Program-made: the position numbers and the translations under genes
Origin: Corallochytrium limacisporum
Lineage: Eukaryota > Opisthokonta
Assembly: GCA_002811645.1 (NCBI GenBank)
Contig: PDIP01000082.1
Location: forward strand, 25,989-61,111
DNA: 35,123 bases
Direction of reading: 5' to 3'
Notes under the pieces: model-generated
Told to the model about the DNA's origin: nothing
The model's database searches: none
Seen by the model: the letters and a program-made list of their open reading frames with translations, nothing else
In this document: piece by piece, positions 17,700 to 26,537 of the stretch
Layout: each line of letters opens with the position of its first letter
How positions within the stretch are numbered: the first letter of the stretch is position 1

Positions 17700-20600
17700 T
17701 TACACCATGTCTTCAGCTTTCTCATCACGGGTCAGCAGATTCGTGGACTCCTCGGACTCTTCCTCATCCACTTTCATGGGGACCACGGCTGAGAGGATGA
17801 TGCTGCTCCGACGCCGCTGTGGCTGGCGAGTCAGCCAGAAAGTCTTGTGGCTGCCACGGCCCTTGATCTCTACAGTTCCGCGTTCCTGTAGAAGGAAACC
17901 ACCCTGCATACGGCCCAGGTTCTGGCGCACTGCGTCCGACACCTGAATGCGACTGGGTTCGGAAGTAGATTCCATGCGACTCGCGATATTGACAGCATCA
18001 CCGATGACAGTGAAGCGTGGCTTCTTAACGTCACCGAGCAGACCGGCTACGCATGGACCAGCGTGGATACCGATGCGTAGCTGAATATCAGGCAGGACTT
18101 GGGCCACAGACTGAAGCACTTCAACAGCAAAGCTGCACACGCGCAGGGCCTGTTCCTCCGGGCTCACGTTACGATCCGGTACACCGCTAGTGGCCATGTA
18201 CGCATCACCAATCAATTCCATGCGGTAGATATTGTGCTGTCGAGCTAGCTCGTCCATCTCGGCGTACAACTCGTTCAAGGTGTTGATGACCTCAAAGGGT
18301 GGCCGCGCAGAGCAGTACTTGGTGAAGGCCACAATGTCAGAAAAGAAGATAGTGGCCATGTCGTAGTTTTCGGGGACACACGGGTTGCCATTTTTCAGGT
18401 TCGCAGCAATTGAAGAAGGCAGTAGCGAGTTCAGCAGGGTGTCTGCGCGTTCCATTTCGGCATGCAAAAGAGCTGTGCGTTTGCGGACCGATTGTTCTAG
18501 ATCTTCTGTGTAGGTGTGGAGCATGGTGGTTATCTTGTCAGTCATGCACTGTTGGGCATCGGGCAGTTTCTCCATGACGATCTTCAACTGCTCAACCGTT
18601 GGTCGAGACTCTGGGGCGGCAGACCAGCAAAGCTGCATGGCCTTGCAGTAGAGATTGCGAGCCTCACTACTCTGCACCTCAGATTCCTCGTTCTCGTACA
18701 CGTTACTGGCATACTCCATTAGCGTGGACACATCGACGACCTCTTCAATGGAACCCACACTAGGACGTCCACGGCTCCAGTAGCCACGTCCCCGACGATC
18801 GCGGTGGCCAGTGGCTCCCTCGTCCGATCCGAACTTGTCGCCCTTCTCGCCATCGGCGTAGATTGTATCTGCATCGGAGTGATAGCTCATCTGGCGCAGG
18901 GCCGTGCGGTGGCGGTTTGTCGGTCGACGCATCGGCACAGTGGGTCGCATGTCTAGCTTTGCCACAGACTCCAGGAGAATAACTACCGGGGACTTGCCCA
19001 AAGGACCTACCTCAGCGGCCAGTGGACTACTGCGCTGGCGCACAGCGGACTGGTTGTTGCCGCCAGTGCTCTCTTCAAAGGCACTGTCCCTACCAACACT
19101 CTCTACGCCAGAAGCCAGCAGGGCATTCTCTAGGTAAACACCGGAAGTGGCATTCAGCAGCTCACTGTGAGGTTCTTGGTGGCGCAAAAGGTGATAAAGA
19201 ATCATGGACATTGAGAACATATCACCTTCCTTGGTGGGCTCAATTGTTAAATCACCCAGCTTCTGCTCCAGAGTTTTCTCCTTCTTCGGAAGCTTCTCCA
19301 GGCCTGCACTGCTCTTCTTGCGGCTAAAGAAGCTGTTAGTGCCGAAAAGACTGGTGCGAGGGCCACTGCGCCGGCTAGTGAAGCTGGAACGCGACATTGG
19401 GTAACTGACGGAGCTCTCAGGGGTAGTCATGGCAGGCTGCAGAGTGGAGCAGACACTTCCAGAGGCCGATTGCCGTGTCGGCACAGCCGTGTTGCGCGCC
19501 GCGTCAGACAAGTACGCAAAGTCCACCGTGTCCTCCTGCAAAAACCCGGCATCGGTGCCTTCCGATTCCTGATGCTCCGTAAAGACATGCGCGTATAGTT
19601 CCGGAGCGGACCACATTAGGATATCCACGCCTTTGACATGACCATCGTGGCTTTCGTAGTCACGTACGGGCCTTCGGTCTATGGTCAAGTCGGGGTCAAA
19701 AATAACCAGGCGCAAGTTTTGGTTGACCTGGCAGCAGTGCGAGTTCAGGCGACCATGAGCACGGTTAAGCACGTTGTGCAGGTAGTCCATGCCCGAAATC
19801 AGATCCATGGCCATGGAAAGGGAGAAACGCCAACCCAGCGACAAGACACTGTCCTTTCCGAGAGAAATGTAGGAGGACAAGGTACCCTTCATTCCGGAGA
19901 AGTCAGACACAAAGCACAGGGTCTCGGGGTCCATATCGGTGTTGATGCCGAAGAGAGTCATCAGGCATGGATTGCTGTGGTGACGGAAATCGTACAACAT
20001 CTCAATATCCTTCTCAGATATGGTTGTGCCCTTGCGAGATATTCTACGAAGTATAACACGGCTCCCACGGAACTTGCCACACAGGTAGTCGGTGCCATTC
20101 ACTGTGGACAGATGGCCACTATTCTCGCTAGCCATGCCGTAGTCCGACTCAGTCAGAATATTGCTGTTTTGATTGCCAAAGGCGGGTAGGGCACCAAGGG
20201 AATTGCGGCGCTCGCCACGGAGAGGGTGAATCAGAGCGGGTACAGCTGTAGCACTGAGCTCCGAGTCGGCGGAAAGTTCGCATTCGTTCCTGTTCTCTTC
20301 GTTGTTGTTGTTGTTGTTGCTGCTACTGCTACTGCTTGCCTTACTGGGTGATGACTCTGCAGAGCTGGAAGATTCGGCCAGGTTCTGGTTGTTTGCAACT
20401 GACGATGACCTGATCAGCTCTTGGTTGTCGACTGACATCCTTCTTGGTGCGACTTCCTGGGTTTCGCCTGCCAGGCGGATGGCTCCCGCAACCATAGAAT
20501 CATCGGCCGGATCCAGGTGTAGCATGTGATTTTCTGAGCCCTGCACAACAGCGATGTTAGTCAATTTCTGGAGCTCGCTTGCCTTGATGTTGTAGTTGAA

Positions 20601-22121
20601 CTTGTTCAAGGCTTCAGCGCGCACACGCCTTCGCCGTTGCCTCATGAACAGGAATACGGCCACACCAGCCAGGATCAAGAGGACTGAAAGAGGAACCAAT
20701 AGGAACAGCAGCATCATGGAAAGGTTGTCATCGTTCTGCTGAGGCTCAGGTGTCCCAGTTTCCGTGGGAGTAAACTCTTCTGCGGAAGCCGAATACACAG
20801 AAAGCTGCGGTTCGCCAGTGTCGCCCACGCGACAGCGCATCTGAGATAAAATGCGCTTAACCAGTTTCTGTGTCCGCTCCTTCAGCGGCCTCGATCCAAT
20901 TTCCTGCAGAATGGCCTGAGCCTCATTGCTCTCAAAAGTGAAGAGTATGGCGCGAGTCACGGCACGCAGACGATCACAGGCTGTGACATGCCGCTCCTCG
21001 TGCTCTTCGTGGGCTTGATCATCAGTGAATAGAACGGGCATCACCATGTGCAAGCAGGTCTGGATTGGGTATTCACCAAGGATCTCCGAGCCCACCTTTA
21101 CTGGCTGCAGAATCATGGGCACTTGGGAGGCACTATCAAATCCTGGTTCCTGAGCGTAGGCAAGATCTGTCCGAGTGTCCTGGAACGGAAGCTCCGACAC
21201 TGACTGTACCCACGGACCGGATAGAGGGATCAGATACGCACTGTGGTTTAGTGGCTGTGTCTGTACATCTGATGAAAAGGCAGACGGGAAGTGGTAGGTG
21301 CCACCAACATCCTGCACGGCAGCCGTGCGAATGTCGTCAAAGCTCAGGTCAAAGTTGTGTACATTCAATACCGAGATACCCACGTAGCCCAGTGTGTACG
21401 GCATGTCCTTCACCGCTTCCATCATGCGAGTGGAACTGCCTGTCTGAAGGTGCGGCTCCACGAGGCCATTGCTGATGTCCTCATGGAGGTCTCGCCCGGT
21501 GTACAGGTTGAGAGACTGTGTGGTACCCGCTCCTTGTGTTCTGACCACCAGCATGATCTCCTTCTCCGGCAACAAATTTGCAACTTCGTCGGTAGCCTGA
21601 TCAGCAACTATACGGGGATCATTCCACATGGTGATCTCTCCGCTGAAAATTCCAGAGACTGTATCCCGACTGAATCTCACGCTGCCACCAAAGCGAGAGC
21701 TATTGGCATCTGTGGCCCCGTCTTCAGGTATGTGTGTCCCTAACAGTTCCGGAATGTTGTAGACCATTCCTGTCGGAGTTGTGTATATGGGCAAAACTGC
21801 TAACTGCTGTTTCGCCTCATCGTACATTTCCTGTGTTAATGGTAGTGATGTGAGTGCAAATGTGGCCGTTCCCTGCACCATCTCTGTTAGTCCCTGACTC
21901 GACGTCGACGGATCGTACACCATAGATACACTCTCTGGTAGGAACAAACTGGGCCAAGTACTTAAGAAACCCAGGGCCTGTGAAGAACCGGCCCCAATAA
22001 TATCCCAGCTGTTACTACGGGGTTCTCTGGTGTGTAGGACAGGTGCTGCCGATACATGACATATTGTGCTGACCGCCACCCACAGTCCGAAACGGACCAT
22101 GGAACTATTGTGTCCTGGCAT
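17700..22121 (-). CDS. Receptor guanylate cyclase with PstS-like ectodomain
   Basis: A 1473-aa single-pass receptor cyclase. A signal peptide ends near residue 25 (VSAAP); Met8 is an alternative start. Residues about 38-425 resemble the bacterial phosphate-binding protein PstS (PBP-like): IIGAGSSQALGFLSTW, SGIFSGEITMWNDPR (156-170) and VVRTQGAGTTQ (192-202). A membrane helix (about 467-493) is followed by RQRRRRVR. A Ser/Asn-rich linker (about 570-610) leads to a kinase-homology domain (about 675-1190). That domain has HGRLNS (789-794) where active kinases have HRD and FDPD (808-811) where they have DFG, so it is a pseudokinase, with APEL (839-842) and CWSAAPESRPT (1165-1175). A dimerisation helix (about 1198-1235) precedes the class III cyclase domain (about 1250-1430). 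Metal-binding D1262 and D1306 and catalytic N1378 and R1382 are present. E1302 is the guanylate-type base-selecting residue; the second selector position is T1371. The order matches animal natriuretic-peptide-type receptors except for the ectodomain. Output is probably cGMP; the ligand is unknown. Confidence 0.95.
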   Translation of the reverse strand: MPGHNSSMVRFGLWVAVSTICHVSAAPVLHTREPRSNSWDIIGAGSSQALGFLSTWPSLFLPESVSMVYDPSTSSQGLTEMVQGTATFALTSLPLTQEMYDEAKQQLAVLPIYTTPTGMVYNIPELLGTHIPEDGATDANSSRFGGSVRFSRDTVSGIFSGEITMWNDPRIVADQATDEVANLLPEKEIMLVVRTQGAGTTQSLNLYTGRDLHEDISNGLVEPHLQTGSSTRMMEAVKDMPYTLGYVGISVLNVHNFDLSFDDIRTAAVQDVGGTYHFPSAFSSDVQTQPLNHSAYLIPLSGPWVQSVSELPFQDTRTDLAYAQEPGFDSASQVPMILQPVKVGSEILGEYPIQTCLHMVMPVLFTDDQAHEEHEERHVTACDRLRAVTRAILFTFESNEAQAILQEIGSRPLKERTQKLVKRILSQMRCRVGDTGEPQLSVYSASAEEFTPTETGTPEPQQNDDNLSMMLLFLLVPLSVLLILAGVAVFLFMRQRRRRVRAEALNKFNYNIKASELQKLTNIAVVQGSENHMLHLDPADDSMVAGAIRLAGETQEVAPRRMSVDNQELIRSSSVANNQNLAESSSSAESSPSKASSSSSSNNNNNNEENRNECELSADSELSATAVPALIHPLRGERRNSLGALPAFGNQNSNILTESDYGMASENSGHLSTVNGTDYLCGKFRGSRVILRRISRKGTTISEKDIEMLYDFRHHSNPCLMTLFGINTDMDPETLCFVSDFSGMKGTLSSYISLGKDSVLSLGWRFSLSMAMDLISGMDYLHNVLNRAHGRLNSHCCQVNQNLRLVIFDPDLTIDRRPVRDYESHDGHVKGVDILMWSAPELYAHVFTEHQESEGTDAGFLQEDTVDFAYLSDAARNTAVPTRQSASGSVCSTLQPAMTTPESSVSYPMSRSSFTSRRSGPRTSLFGTNSFFSRKKSSAGLEKLPKKEKTLEQKLGDLTIEPTKEGDMFSMSMILYHLLRHQEPHSELLNATSGVYLENALLASGVESVGRDSAFEESTGGNNQSAVRQRSSPLAAEVGPLGKSPVVILLESVAKLDMRPTVPMRRPTNRHRTALRQMSYHSDADTIYADGEKGDKFGSDEGATGHRDRRGRGYWSRGRPSVGSIEEVVDVSTLMEYASNVYENEESEVQSSEARNLYCKAMQLCWSAAPESRPTVEQLKIVMEKLPDAQQCMTDKITTMLHTYTEDLEQSVRKRTALLHAEMERADTLLNSLLPSSIAANLKNGNPCVPENYDMATIFFSDIVAFTKYCSARPPFEVINTLNELYAEMDELARQHNIYRMELIGDAYMATSGVPDRNVSPEEQALRVCSFAVEVLQSVAQVLPDIQLRIGIHAGPCVAGLLGDVKKPRFTVIGDAVNIASRMESTSEPSRIQVSDAVRQNLGRMQGGFLLQERGTVEIKGRGSHKTFWLTRQPQRRRSSIILSAVVPMKVDEEESEESTNLLTRDEKAEDMV
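20301..20318 (-). repeat. Coding (GTT/AAC)6 trinucleotide repeat
   Basis: Six GTT units on the plus strand encode six consecutive Asn (residues 602-607) in the cyclase linker, adjoining a Ser run. It lies between membrane span and kinase-homology domain, where length changes would be tolerated, so it may vary between strains. Confidence 0.85.
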
Positions 22122-22540
22122 TGTGTCTGTGAATGGTCTGCGGGAACCCTATCCCTGTTGAGCCTTCATATCTAACTCCCAAACATTTTGACTTAAGATC
22201 CAGGTGACGTTCCTGTAGGTATGTGAATTTGTACCCTTGTGGATCACTTGATTCGTACACATGTAGGAACTCCCTCGCCTGTTGGACGATCGTATGGTTT
22301 CAGATAGCTTCAATCAACAATCAATCGTGCTAGCAATATCAGGGAAATCGATGGACCTCGCGGAGCTGACCCTATTTGTCCTTCCACCGCGCTGTACCAT
22401 CATAATCTCCATATGTTTTGTACGGTAGACGTGTCTCCTCTTTTCCCCTCCCCAAAGACAACCTTTCGATTGGCAGCAGGGGGAGGGTGATTCCACCAAT
22501 TTGAAGGTTCGGTTCGTCTTCCCCCCCTTCCCCCCTCTCC
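22122..22540. other. Upstream region of the receptor cyclase gene
   Basis: About 420 bp before the assembly gap, presumably holding the cyclase promoter on the minus strand. It becomes pyrimidine-rich toward the gap (C7, then TTC, then C6TCTCC). ORFs reported across the gap consist mainly of unknown residues and are not genes. I see no clear core promoter element. Confidence 0.5.
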
Positions 22541-22840
22541 NNNNNNNNNNNNNNNNNNNNNNNNNNNNNNNNNNNNNNNNNNNNNNNNNNNNNNNNNNNN
22601 NNNNNNNNNNNNNNNNNNNNNNNNNNNNNNNNNNNNNNNNNNNNNNNNNNNNNNNNNNNNNNNNNNNNNNNNNNNNNNNNNNNNNNNNNNNNNNNNNNNN
22701 NNNNNNNNNNNNNNNNNNNNNNNNNNNNNNNNNNNNNNNNNNNNNNNNNNNNNNNNNNNNNNNNNNNNNNNNNNNNNNNNNNNNNNNNNNNNNNNNNNNN
22801 NNNNNNNNNNNNNNNNNNNNNNNNNNNNNNNNNNNNNNNN
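22541..22840. other. Assembly gap, 300 N
   Basis: Exactly 300 undetermined bases. The flanks are C-rich (CCCCCTCTCC on the left, CCCCGGGCC on the right), so the missing sequence is probably another C/G low-complexity tract. The true length is unknown; 300 may be an estimate or a placeholder. Confidence 0.98.
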
Positions 22841-23251
22841 CCCCGGGCCTTCTCCTCTCTCGCTTTCGCTGTGCCCCTCCCTTCCGGTTCAAGTCTCGTG
22901 GAGAGCACTCCCCTTTCAACAACCCCCTTCTTCCACTCCCCTCCTTCCCATGTCTCAGTTGGCTCTTCTACTCGTTGGTTCATAGTGGATGGGCAGGCAG
23001 GCACAGTCAATTCTGCTCCTCGGGCCTGGTCTTTTTTTTATCCCCAGTTCCACAGCTGGACGGAGGGAAGAAAAAAACATGGAAGCAGAGATGGAAGACA
23101 GTTCGTTCTGTCCTTCTCTCTTCTTTTTCTCACCTTCTCCATCCTTTCTCTGCCCAGGGGTGCGCAAGGGGAGCCGACATTCACTAGTACTCTCCATCGG
23201 AAAAGTCGATGGCACGGAGAGCACGTAGCGTGCGGTCCACGGGTCACGAGT

Positions 23252-23709
23252 ATGATAGACCCCCTAGACGCATTGAAAGAGATCGGATTAGTACAGCATG
23301 AGGATGGCACACTGACTGAGCGAGGATGTGAGGAGTGGCGAACGAATTGTGACGTAGAGCTGAGTGAGGTTGAAAGGTAGGCGGTACTCACGATGCGGCG
23401 CGATGTACCCCGCTATGGAGGATCTCAGCGCAGACTGCCAGGGTGCACAGGGGACCCGGTACAGTCAGGACACAGAGGACGATGGAGGAAGCATATGTGT
23501 ATGACAGCGGTAACGATCAATGGATGCCTCGCACGTGTAATGGTGATGACCTAACTGCTGGGAGTTGGCCCGTTCTTCTTCCATTAGCACTGGGTTCGAT
23601 GAGAGTTGTGCAGAATAACAACGAAGACGACAGAGAAGGCACAAACAGATTGAAGACGGATTGCAGGGCACATGAACATAATTTCCTCGTCTACTCAGTC
23701 AACTGGTGA
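23252..23709 (+). CDS. Possible two-exon small gene, unrecognised
   Basis: Speculative. An ATG at 23252 opens a frame of 125 nt rich in acidic residues (DPLDALKEIGLVQHEDGTL and onward). The frame reaches AGGTAGGC at 23375, a possible splice donor. Removing 23377-23450 (74 nt, GT...GTGCACAG) joins it in frame to an open stretch ending with TGA at 23707-23709, giving about 127 aa. Both halves have balanced composition and the junction keeps frame, but GT/AG pairs occur by chance and the confident genes here are intronless. I recognise no domain. Confidence 0.2.
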
Positions 23710-23833
23710 CAATTGTGCCAGCCACACGCTCACTGACTCGGGGTTCTGTGTCTCTGTCTGCACTAGTTGTTTGGGATCGAATGGGTCGAGGGGGTCCTTT
23801 GCTCGCGCTCCCTCCCCACCTCCCCTGCAACTT

Positions 23834-23868
<35 letters not shown>

Positions 23869-23875
23869 CACACAC
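23834..23875. repeat. AC dinucleotide microsatellite
   Basis: About 21 AC units over 42 bp, with a single interruption (a G replacing an A at 23862). It is a simple sequence repeat in intergenic DNA and likely length-polymorphic. Confidence 0.95.
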
Positions 23876-25166
23876 GAAGCTGTCCCTTCTCAACATGCGT
23901 GGCCGGTCCTCCCTTCTAGGTCATTTCTATATTTCTAACCCATTGTTGTCCAAGAGAAAACGTTGGGCAAGGATTTCATTAATGACAAGAGGGAACGTTC
24001 GACAGCAATGTGCCCAGGGAATGTCGTTGCATAGCTCTACACGAAGGAAAAAGGAAAGTTGCTGTCCGGAAGGAGTATAAAATCTCACAACCGCAACCCC
24101 CAAACCATGCCCAGCCAAAGCATACACCTCTCTTGCATGAACGAGGTGAGCACTCAACAAGTCTTCACCGGGCCGCCGGAACAGAACTGAAAGCGCTCTG
24201 TTTTCGATGATCTACAAAGACCGCCCCACTGTCCCCGTGCTCTTTGAACTCTGCACCTTCTCGCCGACACTTCCACATTCTCCAACGAAAATCGAGAATC
24301 CCGCGCTCGACCGGTTCGCCGACGCACATATCTGGCCAAACTTGATGCCACTACGGAGCGAAACACTGGACTTGCGCAGCATGTCCAGGACATGGGACCG
24401 TTTCGTCCTAAATACCGAAGCATTGGGGCTCCCGTGCGGGTGCGCGGTTGAAACAACCAGTTTTGCGCAGAGCGAGGAACTTGCCCAAGAGCGGTCCGGT
24501 CACAGATATCAATCCCGCAAAAGAAAAAGAGAAATGGCCCAGGGGGGGGAGGAGGGAGGAGAGAGAGAACAGAGGGAGGGGGGGCATATGCCATGACTCC
24601 TGTTGGATCGAAGAATGCTGCCAAGGAACAGAATACCCAAGTGCAGTGACAGTTCTACTGCACCTCAGATCTGCCAATATGAGATAAAAGCTGCTTCCAA
24701 TACTTGCAGCAGGAGGCAACCGTTGGTGAATGAAGGCAAGGGGGAAAAATTGACAGACGGCAGGAAAAGGGTATCAGTTTAAAATTGATGAGACTAAAAG
24801 GCTGTCGTGGGTATACAAAACTAACGAGCAATTAAATAGGTAATGCTGCAAGCCCTTCAAAACGGACAGAGGGAGGTTGAAAAAAACAAGACTGTCGAGT
24901 TTAGTCGACGACACTTTCACGTATACCTGCTAATTGACTGATACCTCCAAATGACCTCCTTCCACCCTTATTTTATACCTAATATATAAGCTTCACCGAG
25001 AGGTAGGGGGTAAAATCTGTATTTTGTGGGCACGGTTGGACACCTACCCACCCCCTGCCTCCCAGCACGGTTGTACAAGCCCAAGTGTAAAAAGTTTCAA
25101 AAACCAAAAAAAAATAAACAAAGAGTAAACAAAACTTCCTACATCCACCCTTCACCCAATACTCCG

Positions 25167-25194
25167 CCCCCGCCCCCCCCCCCCCCCCCCCCCC
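25167..25194. repeat. C homopolymer (C5 G C22)
   Basis: Five C, one G, then 22 uninterrupted C, the longest homopolymer in the window. The complementary strand is a G-rich tract able to form quadruplexes. The run length is likely uncertain in the assembly. Confidence 0.9.
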
Positions 25195-25720
25195 TTCTCC
25201 CAAGAAAGAGGGGGAGATAGGGATTTGTCCCTCTCGGTGCTGTGTCTCCCTTCGAAGATTTCGCTCACTCGTGACGCCGCCCACCCGGTTCTTTGGTACA
25301 ACACTATAGGGAGTGCTGTACATGTCCAGTGTTGCACGACCTTTGTGTAGCCTAGAAACAACCAAGCCGTCGTGTGTGGACAAAAAAGAGATAAAGGTCT
25401 GGGTTCTGTTTTGCGCCGTCAACAAGCCGATCTACGTTTTTGAAGCGTTCTAACAACCGCATACCCGCATCACTCGCAGGGAACATGACGAGGAATTGAA
25501 TAAAGCCAAGGAGGTATCAATATGGGGCAATGGTGGTCATCGTGGCGTACGGCATGGTGCGCTGACCATGTCCGGTTAAAAAGCAAAGAGGGTAAAAACA
25601 CTCTGATCTCTTTGTGGCTGTGATATACCTCCGTCTCCGTACACTTTGTACGCCGTGCAATACTCCAGGCTCAGCGTAGGCCAAAGCGGCAAAAGGGCAA
25701 AAGTGAAAGGAAGGGACGTT

Positions 25721-25736
25721 CCCCGGGGGGGGGGGG
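25721..25736. repeat. C4G12 palindromic homopolymer junction
   Basis: Four C followed by twelve G, in the context ACGTTCCCCGGGG. It belongs to the C-run/G-run series and occurs in gene-free DNA. Confidence 0.85.
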
Positions 25737-25932
25737 TTACAGGGAAAGCGAGGTCCCACCAGCTCTCTCCCATTTTTCCTTGTATTTTTCTCCGCGGCGG
25801 GGAGCAAAAGAGCAAACCATCTGCAAGCCCCTTCGCTTCTTCTGCTTAATAACTTTTGAGGGGGCGGGTTGCTTCTTTGGTTTCTCGCACGACCGATTGA
25901 TTTGTTCGGCCGGTGTGCCCGGTGGAAAAAAA

Positions 25933-25947
25933 GGGGGGGGGGGGGGG
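25933..25947. repeat. G homopolymer, 15 nt
   Basis: A run of 15 G directly after an A7 run, with no C run attached. It lies about 75 bp from the C8G4 junction at 26016-26027. Confidence 0.9.
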
Positions 25948-26015
25948 TTCAAAGCGTGTCGTCGTCGCTTTTCTCTCTCTGTCTCTCTGTCCATCGCTGG
26001 TTTGTTTCTCGTGCT

Positions 26016-26027
26016 CCCCCCCCGGGG
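26016..26027. repeat. C8G4 palindromic homopolymer junction
   Basis: Eight C then four G, preceded by CTCGTGCT. The preceding word resembles the CTCGTG that precedes the two C/G junctions at 26432 and 26496, which hints at a shared origin for part of this series. Confidence 0.8.
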
Positions 26028-26412
26028 CTATCGGTATCCAACAGCGAGTTGCATGTTGAACTGGAAGACGTAGCCCTTGCCCACGCATGGGGAATTCGTC
26101 AATGTTACCGAGGAGAAGACGGAATTGAGACAGCAATGTCAACCAAGTGGATGCCCACTCTTGCTTGTTGGTGAATACGTTTGTTATTGTCAGGAAGCTT
26201 GTCGGTGGGCATCCCATGCAGGAGTGGCTGTCCCCGTCTTCTGTAACTATAGAAAAACCAGGTTCGATAGCCTTCGAGCACAGACAATTGCTGCCGCGAC
26301 ATTTGTGATCCCCTCGCGCGCTGTGAGCGGGAGCTCAACCACATAACCAAGAGTTTTTTTTCCCAAATGCTCGCGCAGATATTAGGACAGTATTCAATGA
26401 CAAGTGCACAAT

Positions 26413-26537
26413 AAATTGGGTCAAGCTCGTGCCCCCCCCCCCCCCCGGGGGGCCCCTTCGGTCCCCAGGGGGGNNNAAATTGGGTCAAGCTCGTGCCCCC
26501 CCCACCCCCCGGGGGGCCCCTACGGTCACCAGGGGGG
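26413..26537. repeat. 61-bp near-identical copies flanking a 3-N gap
   Basis: Copy 1 (26413-26473) and copy 2 (26477-26537) are both 61 bp and differ at three positions by my reading. Each runs AAATTGGGTCAAGCTCGTG, a 15-nt C tract (interrupted by A in copy 2), G6, CCCC and AGGGGGG. They are separated only by NNN at 26474-26476. This is what results when two contig ends that overlap are joined without merging, so the tandem duplication is probably an assembly artefact. A real tandem repeat is the alternative. Confidence 0.9.

Noticed and set aside
17700-22121. Active receptor kinase fused to a cyclase
   Set aside because: The kinase-like part lacks HRD and DFG residues and fits the receptor-cyclase pseudokinase pattern.
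22314-23187. ORFs of about 200 codons across the 300-N gap on both strands
   Set aside because: About 100 residues of each are undetermined bases translated as X, and the remainder is low-complexity.
24207-24596. 129-codon plus-strand ORF
   Set aside because: Reasonable composition at first, but it has an equally long antisense ORF, ends in a G/A-rich simple tract and matches nothing I know.
26255-26285. GGTTCGATAG resembling a tRNA B box
   Set aside because: No matching A box, anticodon stem or acceptor stem lies upstream.
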